A stretch of DNA of 64,000 bases from Seminavis robusta (GCA_903772945.1 CAICTM010000185.1:1-64000), one strand, 5' to 3'; counted from the stretch's first letter, positions 26,629 through 39,713 are shown. Program-made: numbers and translations. The notes: generated by a model from the letters alone, not told the origin.

Positions 26629-28665
26629 CTAGCTAGGATCTACTGTTTGGAGGGTGGAGTTCATAGAGCAGCAGTCCACAAGGCTGCAGTTGGCCCGAAT
26701 CTTCAGCAAGCCACTTTCAACTAGTTCACAAAGCTTGGTGGGGACTGGTCCTGAAATGTTTGTATAGGACACATCCAAAAGAGCCAGGTTGGTCAAAGCT
26801 CCGAGCTCTGTAGGTATCGTACCGAACAAACCTGGATTGCCGTGGATATCAATGGTTTCCAAAGTTGGGAGGATCCCCAGTGTGGTTGGGATGGTTCCAG
26901 TGAACATATTATCCGCACTCCCAAAGTAGTAGATACTCTTACTTTCAATCATCTCTGCAAGCTTGCTGCCATAGACCCCATAGAGATTGCTGGAAACATT
27001 CATGATTTCCAACTTTGTCAGATACTTGAGGAGGGGATCATGGTATCCAAGCAGCTTGTTGCCATCCAGCTTGCCCACTCGTAGCCCAAAAGATCTAAAG
27101 CCACCACTGGCAATCATCTGACCTTCAAAGTAGTTGTTGGAAACAATGAACACCTCCATGACTTCATTAGTTGCAGCAGCCCCGGTTGGAACTTCTCCAT
27201 GCAACTGGTTGTTCCCAATATCAAATGTCCGAAGATTTGGTAACAATCGGCTGACTGCTGGCAGGGTCCCCTGCAGATTGTTCGAGTTTAGGTTGAGAAT
27301 GAGGAGAGTGTTGTTCTCGTCACAGACAGGATAGTTGTCATAGTGTAGAATGCTCTCGTTGTGGGCTTGTGTGAACCAGTCACATTCGTTGACATCATAG
27401 CTGAGCCAGTGGTCATTTCGGAACCAGTTCTGACCATTTGACATGTAGTAACAGTATGCCAAATCAAACCGTTGATGTTGTCTTTCAGGAGAGTAGCTGG
27501 CAAGATTAGGGTCATTCCACACCCAGACATTGGCAAGATACTCGGGGGTGGATTTGTTCAGGATTACCTTGAGAGTGGTTGTGGGCAAATCATCTTGATA
27601 GGGTGGATAGATGATTGGAGAGTGCTTGTCAGCGTCATGCACAGTCTGACTCCTATTGCTACCAACACTAGATTGGTTGGAACTCGAAGGAAGGTACAAG
27701 GCAAGAAAAACCACCAAACCAGTCGAAGCCAGGAAGGCCAAGCCTAACCAGGGATACACATTACTTTGGACATCACTGTTCTGCATGATTGTTCCTTCAA
27801 TCACTTCTTGTTTGTTGCCCCTGCGTCTTGTCCCTTGTTCCATGAAGACTGTTTGATCTGCAAGAGTTGCATCGTTATCCACAAGAACAGCTCCGTCGAT
27901 GACTGCTTCATTGTTGTTGTTGTTGTCAGCATCACTGTTGTGAATGACCAGATCATCGTTCATTTCACTACTTCTTTCTTCAACCGCCCCGATTCCTTCC
28001 ACGGCAAAGGCCCCGACTTGTTGGACCGTATTTTGCTGTCGTTGCGGTTCATTCGCTACCAATTCCTGTTGATGTTCATTATTTTTGGCTCCTTCTTTTC
28101 TTCCTACCCTGAACAAATCTTTTCCAACAGCGGAGTTGGGAGAACTTGAATTGTCTTCAGAGTCCTCACCGAAAACGTGGCGAATTATCCTATCCTTCTG
28201 ATGGAATTTGTACTCGCGTCTCGACTCGTCGTCATGGTGGCCAGATGACTCATCATTGGTGTCCTTTGAATCGTCCGCAGCGCCTTCAGCTAAACCGCTT
28301 CGTATTATCCTATCCTTCTGATCGAAATGGTACATGTTCCGGGACTCATTGGCACGGTGGCCAGATGTCTCATCATTGGTGTCCTTTGAATCGTCCGCAG
28401 CGCCTTCAGCTAAACCGCTTCGTATTATCCTATCCTTCTGATACAACTGATACACGTGTCTCGACTCGCCGTCACGGTGGCCAGATGTCTCATCATTGGT
28501 GTCCGTTACTGTGTGTGTGTGGTTCATCTTTGCTTCATCAGGAATGGCCACCGCCTGATGATGGCACTCATCTGGCACAGGCTGGTCAACATGGTGCTCC
28601 TGCTCCTCCTTAGCCTCTTCATGTTGATGGTTCCTCGTGTTGGTTTGGGTCTCGGTTGTCGTCAT
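26629..28665 (-). CDS. LRR single-pass membrane protein, copy B
   Basis: 678 residues starting MTTTETQTNTRNHQHEE. Same plan as copy A: charged cytosolic tail, membrane helix (YPWLGLAFLASTGLVVFLAL) near residue 303, W/Y-rich cap, four or so LRRs and a short Cys cap. It differs in having three, not two, of the about 40-residue tail units (ending YQKDRIIRSG, DQKDRIIRSG, HQKDRIIRHV); the first two are nearly identical in DNA, so one is a recent duplication. The ectodomain is the most diverged of the family (for example SKSIYYFGSADNMFTGTIP). The upstream sequence carries the AAAGATCAAGCAG block shared with copies D, E and F. Confidence 0.85.
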   Translation of the reverse strand: MTTTETQTNTRNHQHEEAKEEQEHHVDQPVPDECHHQAVAIPDEAKMNHTHTVTDTNDETSGHRDGESRHVYQLYQKDRIIRSGLAEGAADDSKDTNDETSGHRANESRNMYHFDQKDRIIRSGLAEGAADDSKDTNDESSGHHDDESRREYKFHQKDRIIRHVFGEDSEDNSSSPNSAVGKDLFRVGRKEGAKNNEHQQELVANEPQRQQNTVQQVGAFAVEGIGAVEERSSEMNDDLVIHNSDADNNNNNEAVIDGAVLVDNDATLADQTVFMEQGTRRRGNKQEVIEGTIMQNSDVQSNVYPWLGLAFLASTGLVVFLALYLPSSSNQSSVGSNRSQTVHDADKHSPIIYPPYQDDLPTTTLKVILNKSTPEYLANVWVWNDPNLASYSPERQHQRFDLAYCYYMSNGQNWFRNDHWLSYDVNECDWFTQAHNESILHYDNYPVCDENNTLLILNLNSNNLQGTLPAVSRLLPNLRTFDIGNNQLHGEVPTGAAATNEVMEVFIVSNNYFEGQMIASGGFRSFGLRVGKLDGNKLLGYHDPLLKYLTKLEIMNVSSNLYGVYGSKLAEMIESKSIYYFGSADNMFTGTIPTTLGILPTLETIDIHGNPGLFGTIPTELGALTNLALLDVSYTNISGPVPTKLCELVESGLLKIRANCSLVDCCSMNSTLQTVDPS

Positions 28666-31228
28666 CTTTGTATGGCACTGCTTGATCTTTTTGTGCCTTC
28701 ATAGAAAAATGCAGGGCGGTGATGGCTAAAGTGGGAAGTTACTACTGGTATGGATTACTAGCTAGCTAGTAGTAGAGAGAGCTGAGATGAGGATGGGGAC
28801 AGAGCTCGAGGGGAGGACACGATGCAGATTTGACTACCAACTTTTTACGCTGTACCAGTGTACCAGCGCTACCGGCAGTACCGGTATGGTTTAAAGAATA
28901 CTCCAAAGAATAAAGAAAGTCGATACTGTACCTCCGGTACTTTAATTCTCTTGTTTTTGGGAATCGAGTCTGATTCCTTCTGTTTTCCCCTCTTAAGGTA
29001 ATTTGCTTAGAGGAATGGAGTACTCTAATACTCCAGTACTCGTACTTTCGGTTCTATGAACTTCGCAAACTCGGATAATAATTAGAGCCTAGTTGCAGAG
29101 GTTGCTACAATTATTTCTGCGTAGAATTGGTGTGGCTAGGACCTTTCATAGTTGAACGTCGAACTTCGATCCACTTACTGTACTTAGTCTACTACTTGGA
29201 AAGTTCAACCAGGTGGATCGAGTCGAGTCTCGAGCAGTCTGGATTCGAAGGAACGGACGGAGCCGCATCTTGACACGAGGAGTCTGCAAAGGATATGCAT
29301 CAACTCAACCATGGCAGCACTTTCGACAAGGTGCGATACATCATGCGACCAGGATATGGTTGACAAATCGAGCTGCGCAAATGCATGGTGGTTGAGATTG
29401 CTGGGACTATACCGGTATACATACCCTCCTCCAACACCCTCCCCAAAAGATAAGAGAGTAGAGATATTTTCGTCACGATCGAATCACTCAACAGTCACAA
29501 CAATAACTATATATTGATCTGGCCATGCAGCGCAGCGTCGCCCACTTGGACTCACCTGCATGTTTGTGCTTGTTTTCCCTTCTCAGCAGCTGAGGGACAG
29601 TCGGGGTTTTGGGGTGTGCACATGGATGCATGGTAGATGTGCGCAGAGATGGCCGCCGAGTGATAGACATGATCGATCCAAGCCATTGGCATCCGCCTCT
29701 TTATTCATTATTTCGATACCTTGCTATATATATGGTGACAATGGCGTCGAACGGCGAGCAGTAGCGTCCGTAGGCGCACCCGGAGTGAACTCCTCTCTTG
29801 TTTGGATACCGGCAGGCTGGAAGCAGCGACGGATCGACACTTCTTTCGGACGCCGATAATTGCTTCCACGGAGCGACCATGATTATCAAGCTAGCCACAG
29901 CTGCTTCCGTTCGATCAATGGCTTCTTCTAGCTAGCTTCCACGGAGCGACCATGGCACTTCTCCTTTCATGGAGCGATCGATCGATCGGAGCTATGGCGC
30001 GTCTACCACGAATGCAACAAGCGGCTACCGTCAATTACCCCGTCCGCCCGAGCAGTGGCTCCTCTCAAACCAAACCAACAATGGCACCGATCAACTCTTC
30101 TTCTTCGGTCGGTGTTCTTCCGGAGCGACCATGGCGCCAACGACCCGAAAATATCAACGACGCGAAGACTTCCACTCGTATTCAATTGCTACTACGTGTA
30201 TGAATTATCTACTCTTCTTCTGTCCAACCCGAAATGGGTGTGTTATCCTCAGCAGGCTGCGTCCTCGGATTATCTACTCTTCATTCCACGACGGTACTGT
30301 CTTCATCTTCTACGAATTTATTCATTCCTTTGCGGAGCTCGAGAGGTTTGGCTTGGTCTTATTTGCATGCTTTCGCTACGGTACCTTGCTGCATCAAATC
30401 GAAGGAGGTGCCCAGGAAGCAGCTGTTTGAAAAATTCTCCAAACTCTAGATGCGACAGCTAGGAGCACTATATATGCGACAGTGCAGGTTCTCCAAGATG
30501 ACACATCGGAAGCTATCGACGGACCAACTAGCTAGAGATACGACACAGATCACGGCTACAAGCCTCCGGCGGGAAAAGTCTACAAGAAGACCAAGGCCCG
30601 CAAGACAATGCTAGCCAACGGCAAGGTGACAACACTTTTCAAAGTGTAAGAGCTGCAGTCAGATGCACCATTCATTCGTACTCAGAGGAGACTACCAGTA
30701 GCTATAAAGCTTGACGACCTGGCAGCACGAAAGGCATCTCCGGTGACAGGCAAAAGAACTCACTTTCAGCCAATTTTGGCTGCTGTTTCAGAACTAGCAC
30801 CTCTGCCGCCTTGCTCTCCAGTCACTCTTACACTAACAGTGGGGGGTGCGGGGCACCTCTACTCTATTATAAGAACAAACTACATCTGTCTATCCTCTTG
30901 TCATGGTGCGGAGTGGTGTGAGAGTGCGCTCTAGACAGAGGAAACAGGCTTGCAACTGTGCGCGCTATGCTATAGTTGCATGCATGGCAGCATGAGCCAC
31001 CATTTTAAAAGTTGCACGAGATCCATGCAAAATGTTTCGGTAAAATATTTATCATGTAGTATCCTTATATATAGTGGATGGAAGGACCTGCTCTTTGTAC
31101 ATGCATGCACACTCTCTCTCCTTGCATGTAGTAGAAGCTAGAGCCTCCTTGCCTCCACCATTGGGCTGTAGTGAAGCACATCACATCACACTCCACTCAA
31201 AAGCCATGCATGCAGACAACCAACCAGG
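28666..31228. other. Long intergenic region, no supported gene
   Basis: About 2.5 kb with many short frames, none convincing. CTTCCACGGAGCGACCATG occurs at about 29866 and 29934, and a related CCGGAGCGACCATGGCGCC near 30119, hinting at a degenerate tandem duplication. At 30555-30650 the plus strand reads GYKPPAGKVYKKTKARKT and ends in a stop. This could be the tail of a lost gene, but I cannot identify it. Confidence 0.4.
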
Positions 31229-34200
31229 TTAGAAGTGATGAACAAAACTGACCGATTCAATCAGGTGCTGAGCACCAGACTCCTCCACCATCTTCGCTCC
31301 TTCCTCCAGGTTCAGACCGTCGTGGAGAAGCTCTCGCTCATCACTTGCCATTTTCAATGGAGCAACAATCACATTGCAAGTATCAGATCCAGACCAGCCC
31401 GTAGCATCTGTGGCTTTCACCGAAACCTCATAGACCCGGCTGCCGGTGGGACTCTCTCGACAGAAGCCAGCCTTCTGGGTGCTGGAGCAAGTAGCTTGGT
31501 TCAAAAAGAGATTTGGGGCTGTTTGGGTGGAGTTCTTCATCTTGGTGAGAGAGAGGATGGCACTGGACCCAGTCATGTCAAGTTCGTTACTCGTGATGGA
31601 CACATCCACATCTACTTTTTCAGAACAGGAATCTTCCACCTGGAGGAATAACCCAGCATCAAAGAACTCGTGCACATCTTCCACATAGAGCATCTTTTTG
31701 CCAGGTGCAGTTGAAGCATGGAAGCCACAGCTAATCACAGGAGGCTTGGTGTCCACACGGACCGAGAACTCTTGAATCTTACCGACAACAGGGACATCAT
31801 TGCACCAGTGGATAGGAGCAGCTGATATAACAGCTTGACATTCACTGATTCCTTTGACAGTCAAGTTCAGCGCCAGATCCTCCTCCGCAGCACAGTCATC
31901 TGAAACTGACAACGCTCCACGTAGAGAGACAACTGCCTTCTCAGCAGAACTGAAGACCTCGCTTTCGACATGCTTTGTCTCTCCATCATCTGTTAACTTC
32001 AAAGAAGAGCGGATAAGCACTGACGGTGGGACTGGGGGTAGGGGGTTGACAAAGACAGCTTAGTGCCAACTTAACAGCATCATCCTTGGTTCACTAGAGT
32101 TCTTACATTTGTCTTCTTCACAGTTGTCAATGGCTCCATCACCGTCTTGATCCCTGCCGTCGCACCCGGCATATTGGGCAGTAGAACGGCTCACATCCAT
32201 CAGAGCACGCCTTCCCTGGCATGTCTCGTCCAGGCTTGAAAGCTTTGAAATAATCATGTTGACTTTGCCATTGCTGTCGTCATCATCATTGCCAAGGAAA
32301 CCCACCAACGAAGCAAGAAGATCACCAAGACCTTCCAGATTGCTGTCAACCTTGACAGCAGCTTCAAAGTTAGTGCGCATGGCTTCATACCTGGTAGAGT
32401 CCGCAAGCAAATCATTCATTAAAGAAAATCCAAAGAGAACAAATCTTTTAACCCCTTGACTTACATTTTGTTGTTGTTCTCGACTTGAACTTGCAGGATT
32501 TCCCAGGCCTCAATGGGCCCAACATTGCCAATTTCGGTTGTTTCGGCAATAGAAAACTCATAAATATCGTAAGCAAAGTTCAAAATGATCAAAGCAATAT
32601 GCCAGGCCAAAAATCCAACATTCTAAAGGGGAACAGGAGATGTTAAGTTCAACATTCTGTCATGTGAGTATAGTACGAGCAATAGTCTTACCGACACAGT
32701 TGTGCACGGAATATTCTGTGGGAGAGGGAGATCAGCTGTGATGAGCTTTAAAAAGTCAGCCACAAAAAGGACATCCAATTAAAGTGTGCTTACCAATGCA
32801 GGATCAGAAGTACACTTAATGTTTGAAATTACATCGACACCACTTTGAACACCAGTCCTAACTAACCCAAGAGCAAACAAAAAACCACCTGAAATTCCAG
32901 CGTCTTGTACCAAGTTTGTTTTCGACCATTCTGTTGTCAAAGACAAACAATTTTGAGAAACAAATATCACCCTGTAGGGGACCTAGTGAGAGACTGGAGG
33001 AAAAGACTCACTTGTGTCAACATTGGACAACTCTTCCCACTGAGTGGTAACGATGTTGCTGTGGGTATAGTCATTGGCATTTGATTGATAGTTGCTCTCA
33101 TAGCCACCTCCACCCATGCCGCCAGGTTCCACAGCAGGCGATCCTTGAGCATAGAACTCATCCAGAAACCCAAAATCTTTGGTATTGTGAAGCTGTACAG
33201 AAAAATACAACACAAGTCAGTCAGGATGATGGGCTGGTTGATCTAACGCAACAACAGTAAAATACTTGCCTGCTTGATGTTCTCACAGACGTCATCGTCA
33301 TTCTGTAGATGCATCAGAAACACAGATGAGACAAACGCATCTTGACCAGTTGAGTGCCACAATATGACTACAAATCGCACCTTGTAGAGGGGATCATAGC
33401 CAAAATATTCCCGGGAACGACCACAAGACTCAAAATCGTTTGGGTTTTCGACAACACCAGGTTCCAAGTAGACTTTGTACGCAATCATAGTGTTGTCCTC
33501 GGCCCTTTCAATCTCTTGGTCAACACAGTCTTTCAGCACTGAGCAATCAGCAGTAGTTGGACACCAAGTACCTTCGAGTTGGGGAGAGCATCAAAGAAGA
33601 AGTTTAGCTGATATCATCTTGAATGGACAGGAACCGTTTCAAGATGCGCACAAAAAACTTGCCACCAACAGCTGAACAACTTTCTTCACTGAGCCCACTG
33701 AAAAAGGGAGCCCGCTCTTGGCAGGTCATTGAACAGTCAAACTGGCCCGAGAGAACAAACAAAAATTTAGGCACACAGAGCAGGACACCGATCGTCGACT
33801 TCGGGAAACTTTGCGTACCTCCCTCCCCCTAGACCAATCAAAACATTGCTGATCAGTTAGGGCTTGACAGCTTGAAGAATCTTTCGAAGCTATGAGGCGG
33901 AGACTTCTTACCATTCGCCACCTAAGGAGCATCGACAGGTTTTTGGTGAGCCATAGAAACGAAATCAGCTCCTAACATGAAACAGACCATAATGCAATAG
34001 GCATGACGTACCAGGATTCTCGTATGGTGCATCCAGGCAGCATGTGCCAGGGAACTTTTCATGCAGAAGGGGTGGTCAGAGCTGTTGAACATGCACTCCC
34101 AAACCTCCGTAATCACACAGCTATAACCCACCTTATCTGCACCAAGGCGATTGACAACTTCATCGATGCCACAGACGTAGCCCACAGAAGCATCCTTTCC

Positions 34201-37200
34201 AAACACAAGGTTGATGCCCCTCTGCAACACAAACATTTGTGAGCATTAGATAGATGAGAAGGAATTAGGAGCAGGAATAATGAGAACAGATTCGAATGTG
34301 TACCTGCACAGATCCATACTTGAGGTTAATTGAGTCATTGAACCGATCATACTCCTCTGCTCAGAAGAAAAAGAACCCGTTCATTAGTGAGTGCAGCAAA
34401 CAACAAGAACCTCAGAGCAAAAAAAATGGTCACCACTCGGCACTCACTCTCACGATCCTCAAAATCATCACCACGCCACTCCTTCCCATGGTGTCTTGCA
34501 AAGGCTATGATCATCTGTTCATTAATGACATCATTGGATTCGCCCTCTCGAACAAGCTGCATGTAAAAATCTGTACACTTATAGTGATGAGAACTGAAAT
34601 TTGGATATGGCTCTTTGTATTTTTGCTGTAACTTCCTCCTTAGATTGTCATCATCATGTTTCAGCCAATTGTCCCATAAGCTCTTGTAGGTCCGCGCCTG
34701 GCACGAATTTTGGGATGTTAGAATGCAAGATTTGGAACCATCAACCTAGCACCATCAAAGAAGAATCATACCATCACAGTTTGAAGGTCCTTAAGCCCAT
34801 CAACCACAAGACCCTCCTCATACTTGTACAGTGTCACAGAATCACCTTCCCAGACAGAGAGAGAGTTATGACTTTAGAAGAGCGCTTAACAACACCTCAG
34901 TCCACCCTAGACCCATATCATACCTTTTACCTGACCAAAACTGTCACGACTGTATTCGGTCTCAATACCAGTGGGCACAAAGAACGATTCCTCATAGTCC
35001 TCTGCAGTAACGGATAGGTGGATGGCAGGTAAGCTATTTAAAAGCTGCAATCACAAAAACACAATCTCAATAACAAGTCAATCAAAGCCATACCATTGAA
35101 TTGAGGCAGGACATTCCCATTTCCTCCTTCCACAATGCCAAAGACACGAATTTCATACAAAGAAATCCGCCTGTCTGGGTGGGTGCACTTGATTCGGAAC
35201 CTTGCAGATGTTGAAGAGATAGGCAGAATGTTGTCGGTCAGCACATCACCTAAAACAGTTGCCTCACCCCAGTCAAAAGGAATTGGATCTCCATGATATC
35301 CAGCCAGCAAAGTAATCTTGGACCTGGGGCATTCTTCACCGTTCCTCCACTTCAATTCAATTGCTTTGAGCGGATTACCTTCCTCTCCGCTTACAAAGCT
35401 TTCAAGTTGCACCTTGAACGTCACGCTGGGGGGGATCATTTTGCTAAAAAAGTCTTTGGAATCCACCTCCAGGAAATCCTGGTTATGTCCAGTGTGGCAA
35501 TTGTCTACCACTATGTCGCGATCACTTTCTTTGTCCAAGCACTTGTTCCTCCCCTCATTCTTGATCCCATGATCATTGTACTTGTACCATCGCTGTCTAG
35601 TTTTGCTACTGTCGCATGTGGCCATGTAAACTTTGTCATTGCCTCCCGATGATTTTGCTTCCATGCATTTGTGTTGATCCCTCATTGACCTGATTAGTTT
35701 GGTGCTTGGTTCATAGTACCAAATCTGGTTTCTGCCATCATGACAACCGTATGCATGAAGGTAGTCGTGGTCACTGCCGGTATTCCAATCCACGCAATAT
35801 TCTCGACCGTCAGACCGAATATTAAGCCTCATCGGATATCCTTTAGTGCCACTCCTGGACTTCCACCAACCTGAATCACCAGACATACTTCTGTCAAACA
35901 GTTTGGACTTGCTGTCTTGTGAACCTTTGACACCTGAAGTCACACCATCATGTACCCCGCCTGTTTCCTCCACACCTGATTCTCCTATGTCGATTGCGAA
36001 CTCTTGCTCTCTAGCGAAAGGGAATGGTGATTTCCTTGGGTTGGCATTGGAGTTGTATAGCCTCTTGGAGCACGTGAACACTTCCTTGGCAATCTCATCT
36101 GCAGCTTTGAAGCCAACTTTTGTTGCAATCTGATCCAACTGGACATATGTGTGTCTGAGAGAGAGAGTCAGACACAAGAGAGTGAGGGTTGGTTTAGATT
36201 GGCACATATCTGATCGACAGTGTGTTGGCTATTTACTGCCTAAACCATAACGCACCCGCCTTGAGCATGGCATACATCCCTGGAAGATGGAGTGAGAAGC
36301 AGCCGTAGCAAATTGAGCTATAATCATGATCCCAAGGTACAAATAGCTAGAGTCCAGGAAACCGACTTACGCGATTGTGCCACCTTCCCAGTGAGGAACA
36401 TCTTTCCACAACACGTGAATTAGAAGACAATTAAGGTTGATGGACCCACTCTGTATAACCCAAGCTTGTCGAGGGTACTAACCTCCATACTCGACATTTC
36501 GAGAAAACTGCCTCAGCGTCCAGTCACACCAATTGGGTCGACCAGAATATTTGTACCAATTCCATGGTCTGTTGTTGGGAAGCTCGTCACGTGCTCTCTG
36601 CACGTTGGCATTGTTATAGACTTCGTACACATCGGGAGCTGCATGGATTTGGCGCAAGAGGGGAATACGGTCAGGAATGCAATCGAGACGAAAAAGCTGG
36701 TTCGACACGGGCGCGCATACCTTCTGTATGAATGTAAATGTTGTCATCTATCTTTCCATTGTTGGGGTCAATCTTAAGATGGATGATGGGGAACAACAGT
36801 GTGGGCTGTGAGGCTGAGTCGAGTGACAAACATGCGGCATCTATCAACCATTAGGTAGCTACCAGTACTTACATCATCAGAGTAGAAGAAAAGAATCATG
36901 TCGTCTTTCACATGGAAGGGAATCAAACAGTGGAGTCAACATTAGCAAAGCTAACCCAGTCCAGATCGCTACCATCACAACCATCACCACCAAAGTCGCT
37001 TACAAATGGACATTTTACCAACACATCCCATTAAGATCTTGCACTGTCTCGCTTTGTCCTCTGCGGCGCCAAGGTGGCGCTGGTTTTGGTTCAGGGAGCG
37101 TTTCTGAGTCACGCGAGACTGGATTGGGCCAAAATGATGGTGCATACCGTCATGGTCTCCTTTCTGGAAGACGTCGTGCAACTTAGTGAAACGGTCAAAG

Positions 37201-38732
37201 TGGCTTTGAGCACGACTATTCCCCTCAAACCGACTGCGAAGAATCCGGCGGTGTTTTGAGGCTTCCTTTTCCCATTGGCGGGTCTCAGAAGATGCCATGT
37301 GATCAGGAGATTTGGATTTCTTCCAATCCGAGGCGGAAGGCGGGACATCCAAATTGATCTTGTGTGAAGTGTCTTTGAGACCTCTGCGATAAGTCCTCGT
37401 TTTATCCTTCATTGCTTGATTTTCTTCGATCGGTGTGCTGGCTGGGAGTGGTTCTTTCTTCGTCTGTTCCTTCTCTTCAGACTCTTTTGAAGGACCCTCC
37501 AAGTAGCTGATCATCTACGCAAGGAGAATCAAAGTAGAGTAAGTACACCGCATATCAACTCAATCACGTTGTAGGATCAAAGGGAGAAACCCATCACAGT
37601 TGTGCATGCACGTGCCAGTTTGCCTCACCTTTGGAAACAGCTCCAACGCCCTGTTCATTTGAGTCGTCACGGACTGGACGTTTGTCAGCAGCTGAGTTGA
37701 CCAGCCATCGGAGTCATTGGTATCTTCGTTTTCTTTTAGGACGGCAAACATGGCCAGTGATTTCACTTTGGCTTCTTCCATCAAGGTGGCACTGCCGCGG
37801 ATGGCATTTGCAGTGGCTCTTGCCAAGTCCGACTTGTCCCCGTTAATACGGGCGTCAGCCACCTGATTCTTGAGTGTATCCAGAGAGGCGGCTGCCCTCA
37901 ACTGAAAAGACTCCACCGAATTAGCATGAGCAACAAGCCTTGCGGTGTCGTGTTCATCTGTGTTGGTATCGATGAGGCTGGTGGCAGCGTCGTTGTATTG
38001 GTCTTCTGCTTGTGAAGTTTCCTCTTCGTCGCCCTTCCCGTTTCCATTTTCAGCAGCTTCTTTGTCGTCTGCAGTAGTTTCCATCGAAGGGTCGCTTGGG
38101 ACAATACCGGTCATAGGAACATTAGGGCCGTGGTAACTCACTCCGGAAGCGACACCGGTACCACCAGAGTGATGGTTCGATTTGTCGAAAACTTCCTTGG
38201 CGCCATGGCTCCGAAAATCGGATTGGTTTGAGATTGATTCTTCGGGATCCACAGCCAACAAGGAGGAACCATGGGCGGCGGACAATGACTCGGCCTTTTG
38301 AGCGGGCAGCACATGCAAAATTGTGGTCAGTCAGTCGTCAGTCAGTCACAAGCAATCAACCAAACAATATGTTCTGGATGCATGGGGCCGTGGGTAAAGC
38401 CAACATGCATGCAGCCAACAACCATGGAACAAGATCGACGTACATCTTTGCTCTTCTCATCGCCTAGTAGACCACCAGTAGTGAACCAGCCTTTCTGCCT
38501 CGGTCGAGTTTGGAGGAAGTTGATTCGAGAAGCAGAGGATTGGTTGAGTCGATCGTTGTTTTAAAGTGTACCGGATATTCTAGATCATGGTCCCCGGCGT
38601 AATTACCTGTTTGAGCTCCTCATGCTTCCTCTTCTTGGCATCAGGGCTCGTCTCGGCCGTAGCCGGCATTGACCAGCCAACAAGCAGCAAGGCAACAGCC
38701 AAGAAAAGCTGAAAACTCAGCACCGTCTTCAT
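31229..38732 (-). CDS. Large multi-exon secreted protein with ricin-B lectin and TSP3-like segments
   Basis: Exon 1 (38732-38607) encodes a signal peptide (MKTVLSFQLFLAVALLLVGW) and ends CAG before a GTAATT donor. Exon 2 is 38294-37629 (acceptor CAAAAG, donor GTGAGG, phase 0) and exon 3 starts at 37514. About fifteen shorter exons follow with good GT-AG borders, e.g. one ending DDMILFFYSDD before GTAAGT near 36890. Exon 36154-35094 holds a ricin-B beta-trefoil (YCVDWNTG, NQIWYY, RQRWYKY) and then a beta-sandwich like F5/8-type domains. Exons near 32696-32716 and 32465-32622 are clear. The penultimate exon carries a TSP3-like calcium loop (DGRDQDGDGAIDNCEED), joined to the last exon (from about 32027) at an interrupted codon. 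The end has a Cys-containing, HYR/cadherin-like region (KATDATGWSGSDTC). Function unknown, probably carbohydrate-binding and extracellular. A split into two genes near 35 kb is not excluded. Confidence 0.6.
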
Positions 38733-38839
38733 CTTGCAATTGATTGAGCGCAGTCTCTCGATTGTTTGATTGTTTGTGATAATAGACTCTTCTTCAATTG
38801 TTTTTTATGGAATGATCGAATGGTTACTACTTGTTAGTC

Positions 38840-39290
38840 TGGAATACCCAGCCGGATATCTTGCAAGCTTGGCTCGATCGAACGATGACCGCCAGGGTGC
38901 TGCCTGTGTGGCCTCTGCTTGTCGTTTGGAATACCCAGCCGCATATCTTTCAAGCTATGGTAGGTTGGCTCGAACGATGACCGCCGGGATGCTTGTTGCG
39001 CAGCGTTGCTGCTCGTGGTTTGGAATACCCAGCCGCATATCTTGCTTGCAAGGTTGGCTCGAACGATGACCTCCAGGGTGTGTGTTGCGCAGCGTCGCCA
39101 CTCGTGGTTTGGAACACCAGGTTATACCCAGCCACATATCTTGCAATTAACTTGGCTAGCTAGGTTGGCTCGAACGATGACCGACAGGGTGCTTGTTGCG
39201 CAGCGCTCGTGGTTTGGAATACCAGGTTACCCAGCCACATATCTCGTGGCTCGTTGGGTCAATTGATGACCGATATAGCTAGAAGGGTGG
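38840..39290. repeat. Minisatellite of about 90-100 bp units
   Basis: Five units begin TTTGGAATACCCAGCC or a variant at about 38840, 38927, 39021, 39109 and 39211. Each contains CATATCTTGCAAG, GGTTGGCTCGAACGATGACC and GCTTGTTGCGCAGCG. The array starts about 110 bases upstream of the signal-peptide exon of the lectin gene, so it may lie in its promoter. Confidence 0.85.
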
Positions 39291-39419
39291 TTGGTGCGCG
39301 GTATGGAACCTGGTACAGTTCCGTAACAAGTATATCACAAATCAGTCCCTTTGCTTATCGATAGCGACATTCTAGCTAGCTAGCTAGAATAGAATTCTAA
39401 TCTATTCTAAAATATCGCC

Positions 39420-39590
39420 TTGATTCGTGCTGAAAGTCGCTTGGAAAGTCGCATAAACATTCAAGCGACTTGGATGCGATGTTTCACGCGACTTTCATTG
39501 ATCCAACGCGACTTTGTTTTCTCAAAGAGAAGTCGTTCGAGAACGTCGCATGGGACGTCCTTGCCCTGCGACTTTTCACGCGGGATCGAC
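39420..39590. promoter_or_regulatory. Cluster of AAGTCGC/GCGACTT motifs
   Basis: Six exact copies of GCGACTT, two in one orientation and four in the other, lie within 170 bases, plus near-matches (AAGTCGTT, CGTCGCATG). They end about 130 bases before the start of the plastid-protein gene at 39714. A transcription-factor site array is possible, but decay of an inverted repeat is an alternative. Confidence 0.35.
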
Positions 39591-39713
39591 CCCGGGACTA
39601 ATGGGTCGTATGAAGAACCCTCCCCGGTGCCGACAATGATAGGATCCACAAAACCAATGCCAAAAGAAAAAGCACCCTTCTTATAGCTACATTTACTTTT
39701 ACATTTATTCAAG

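Noticed and set aside
30555-30650. Basic peptide GYKPPAGKVYKKTKARKT as the tail of a gene
   Set aside because: Too short, no upstream frame, family not recognised.
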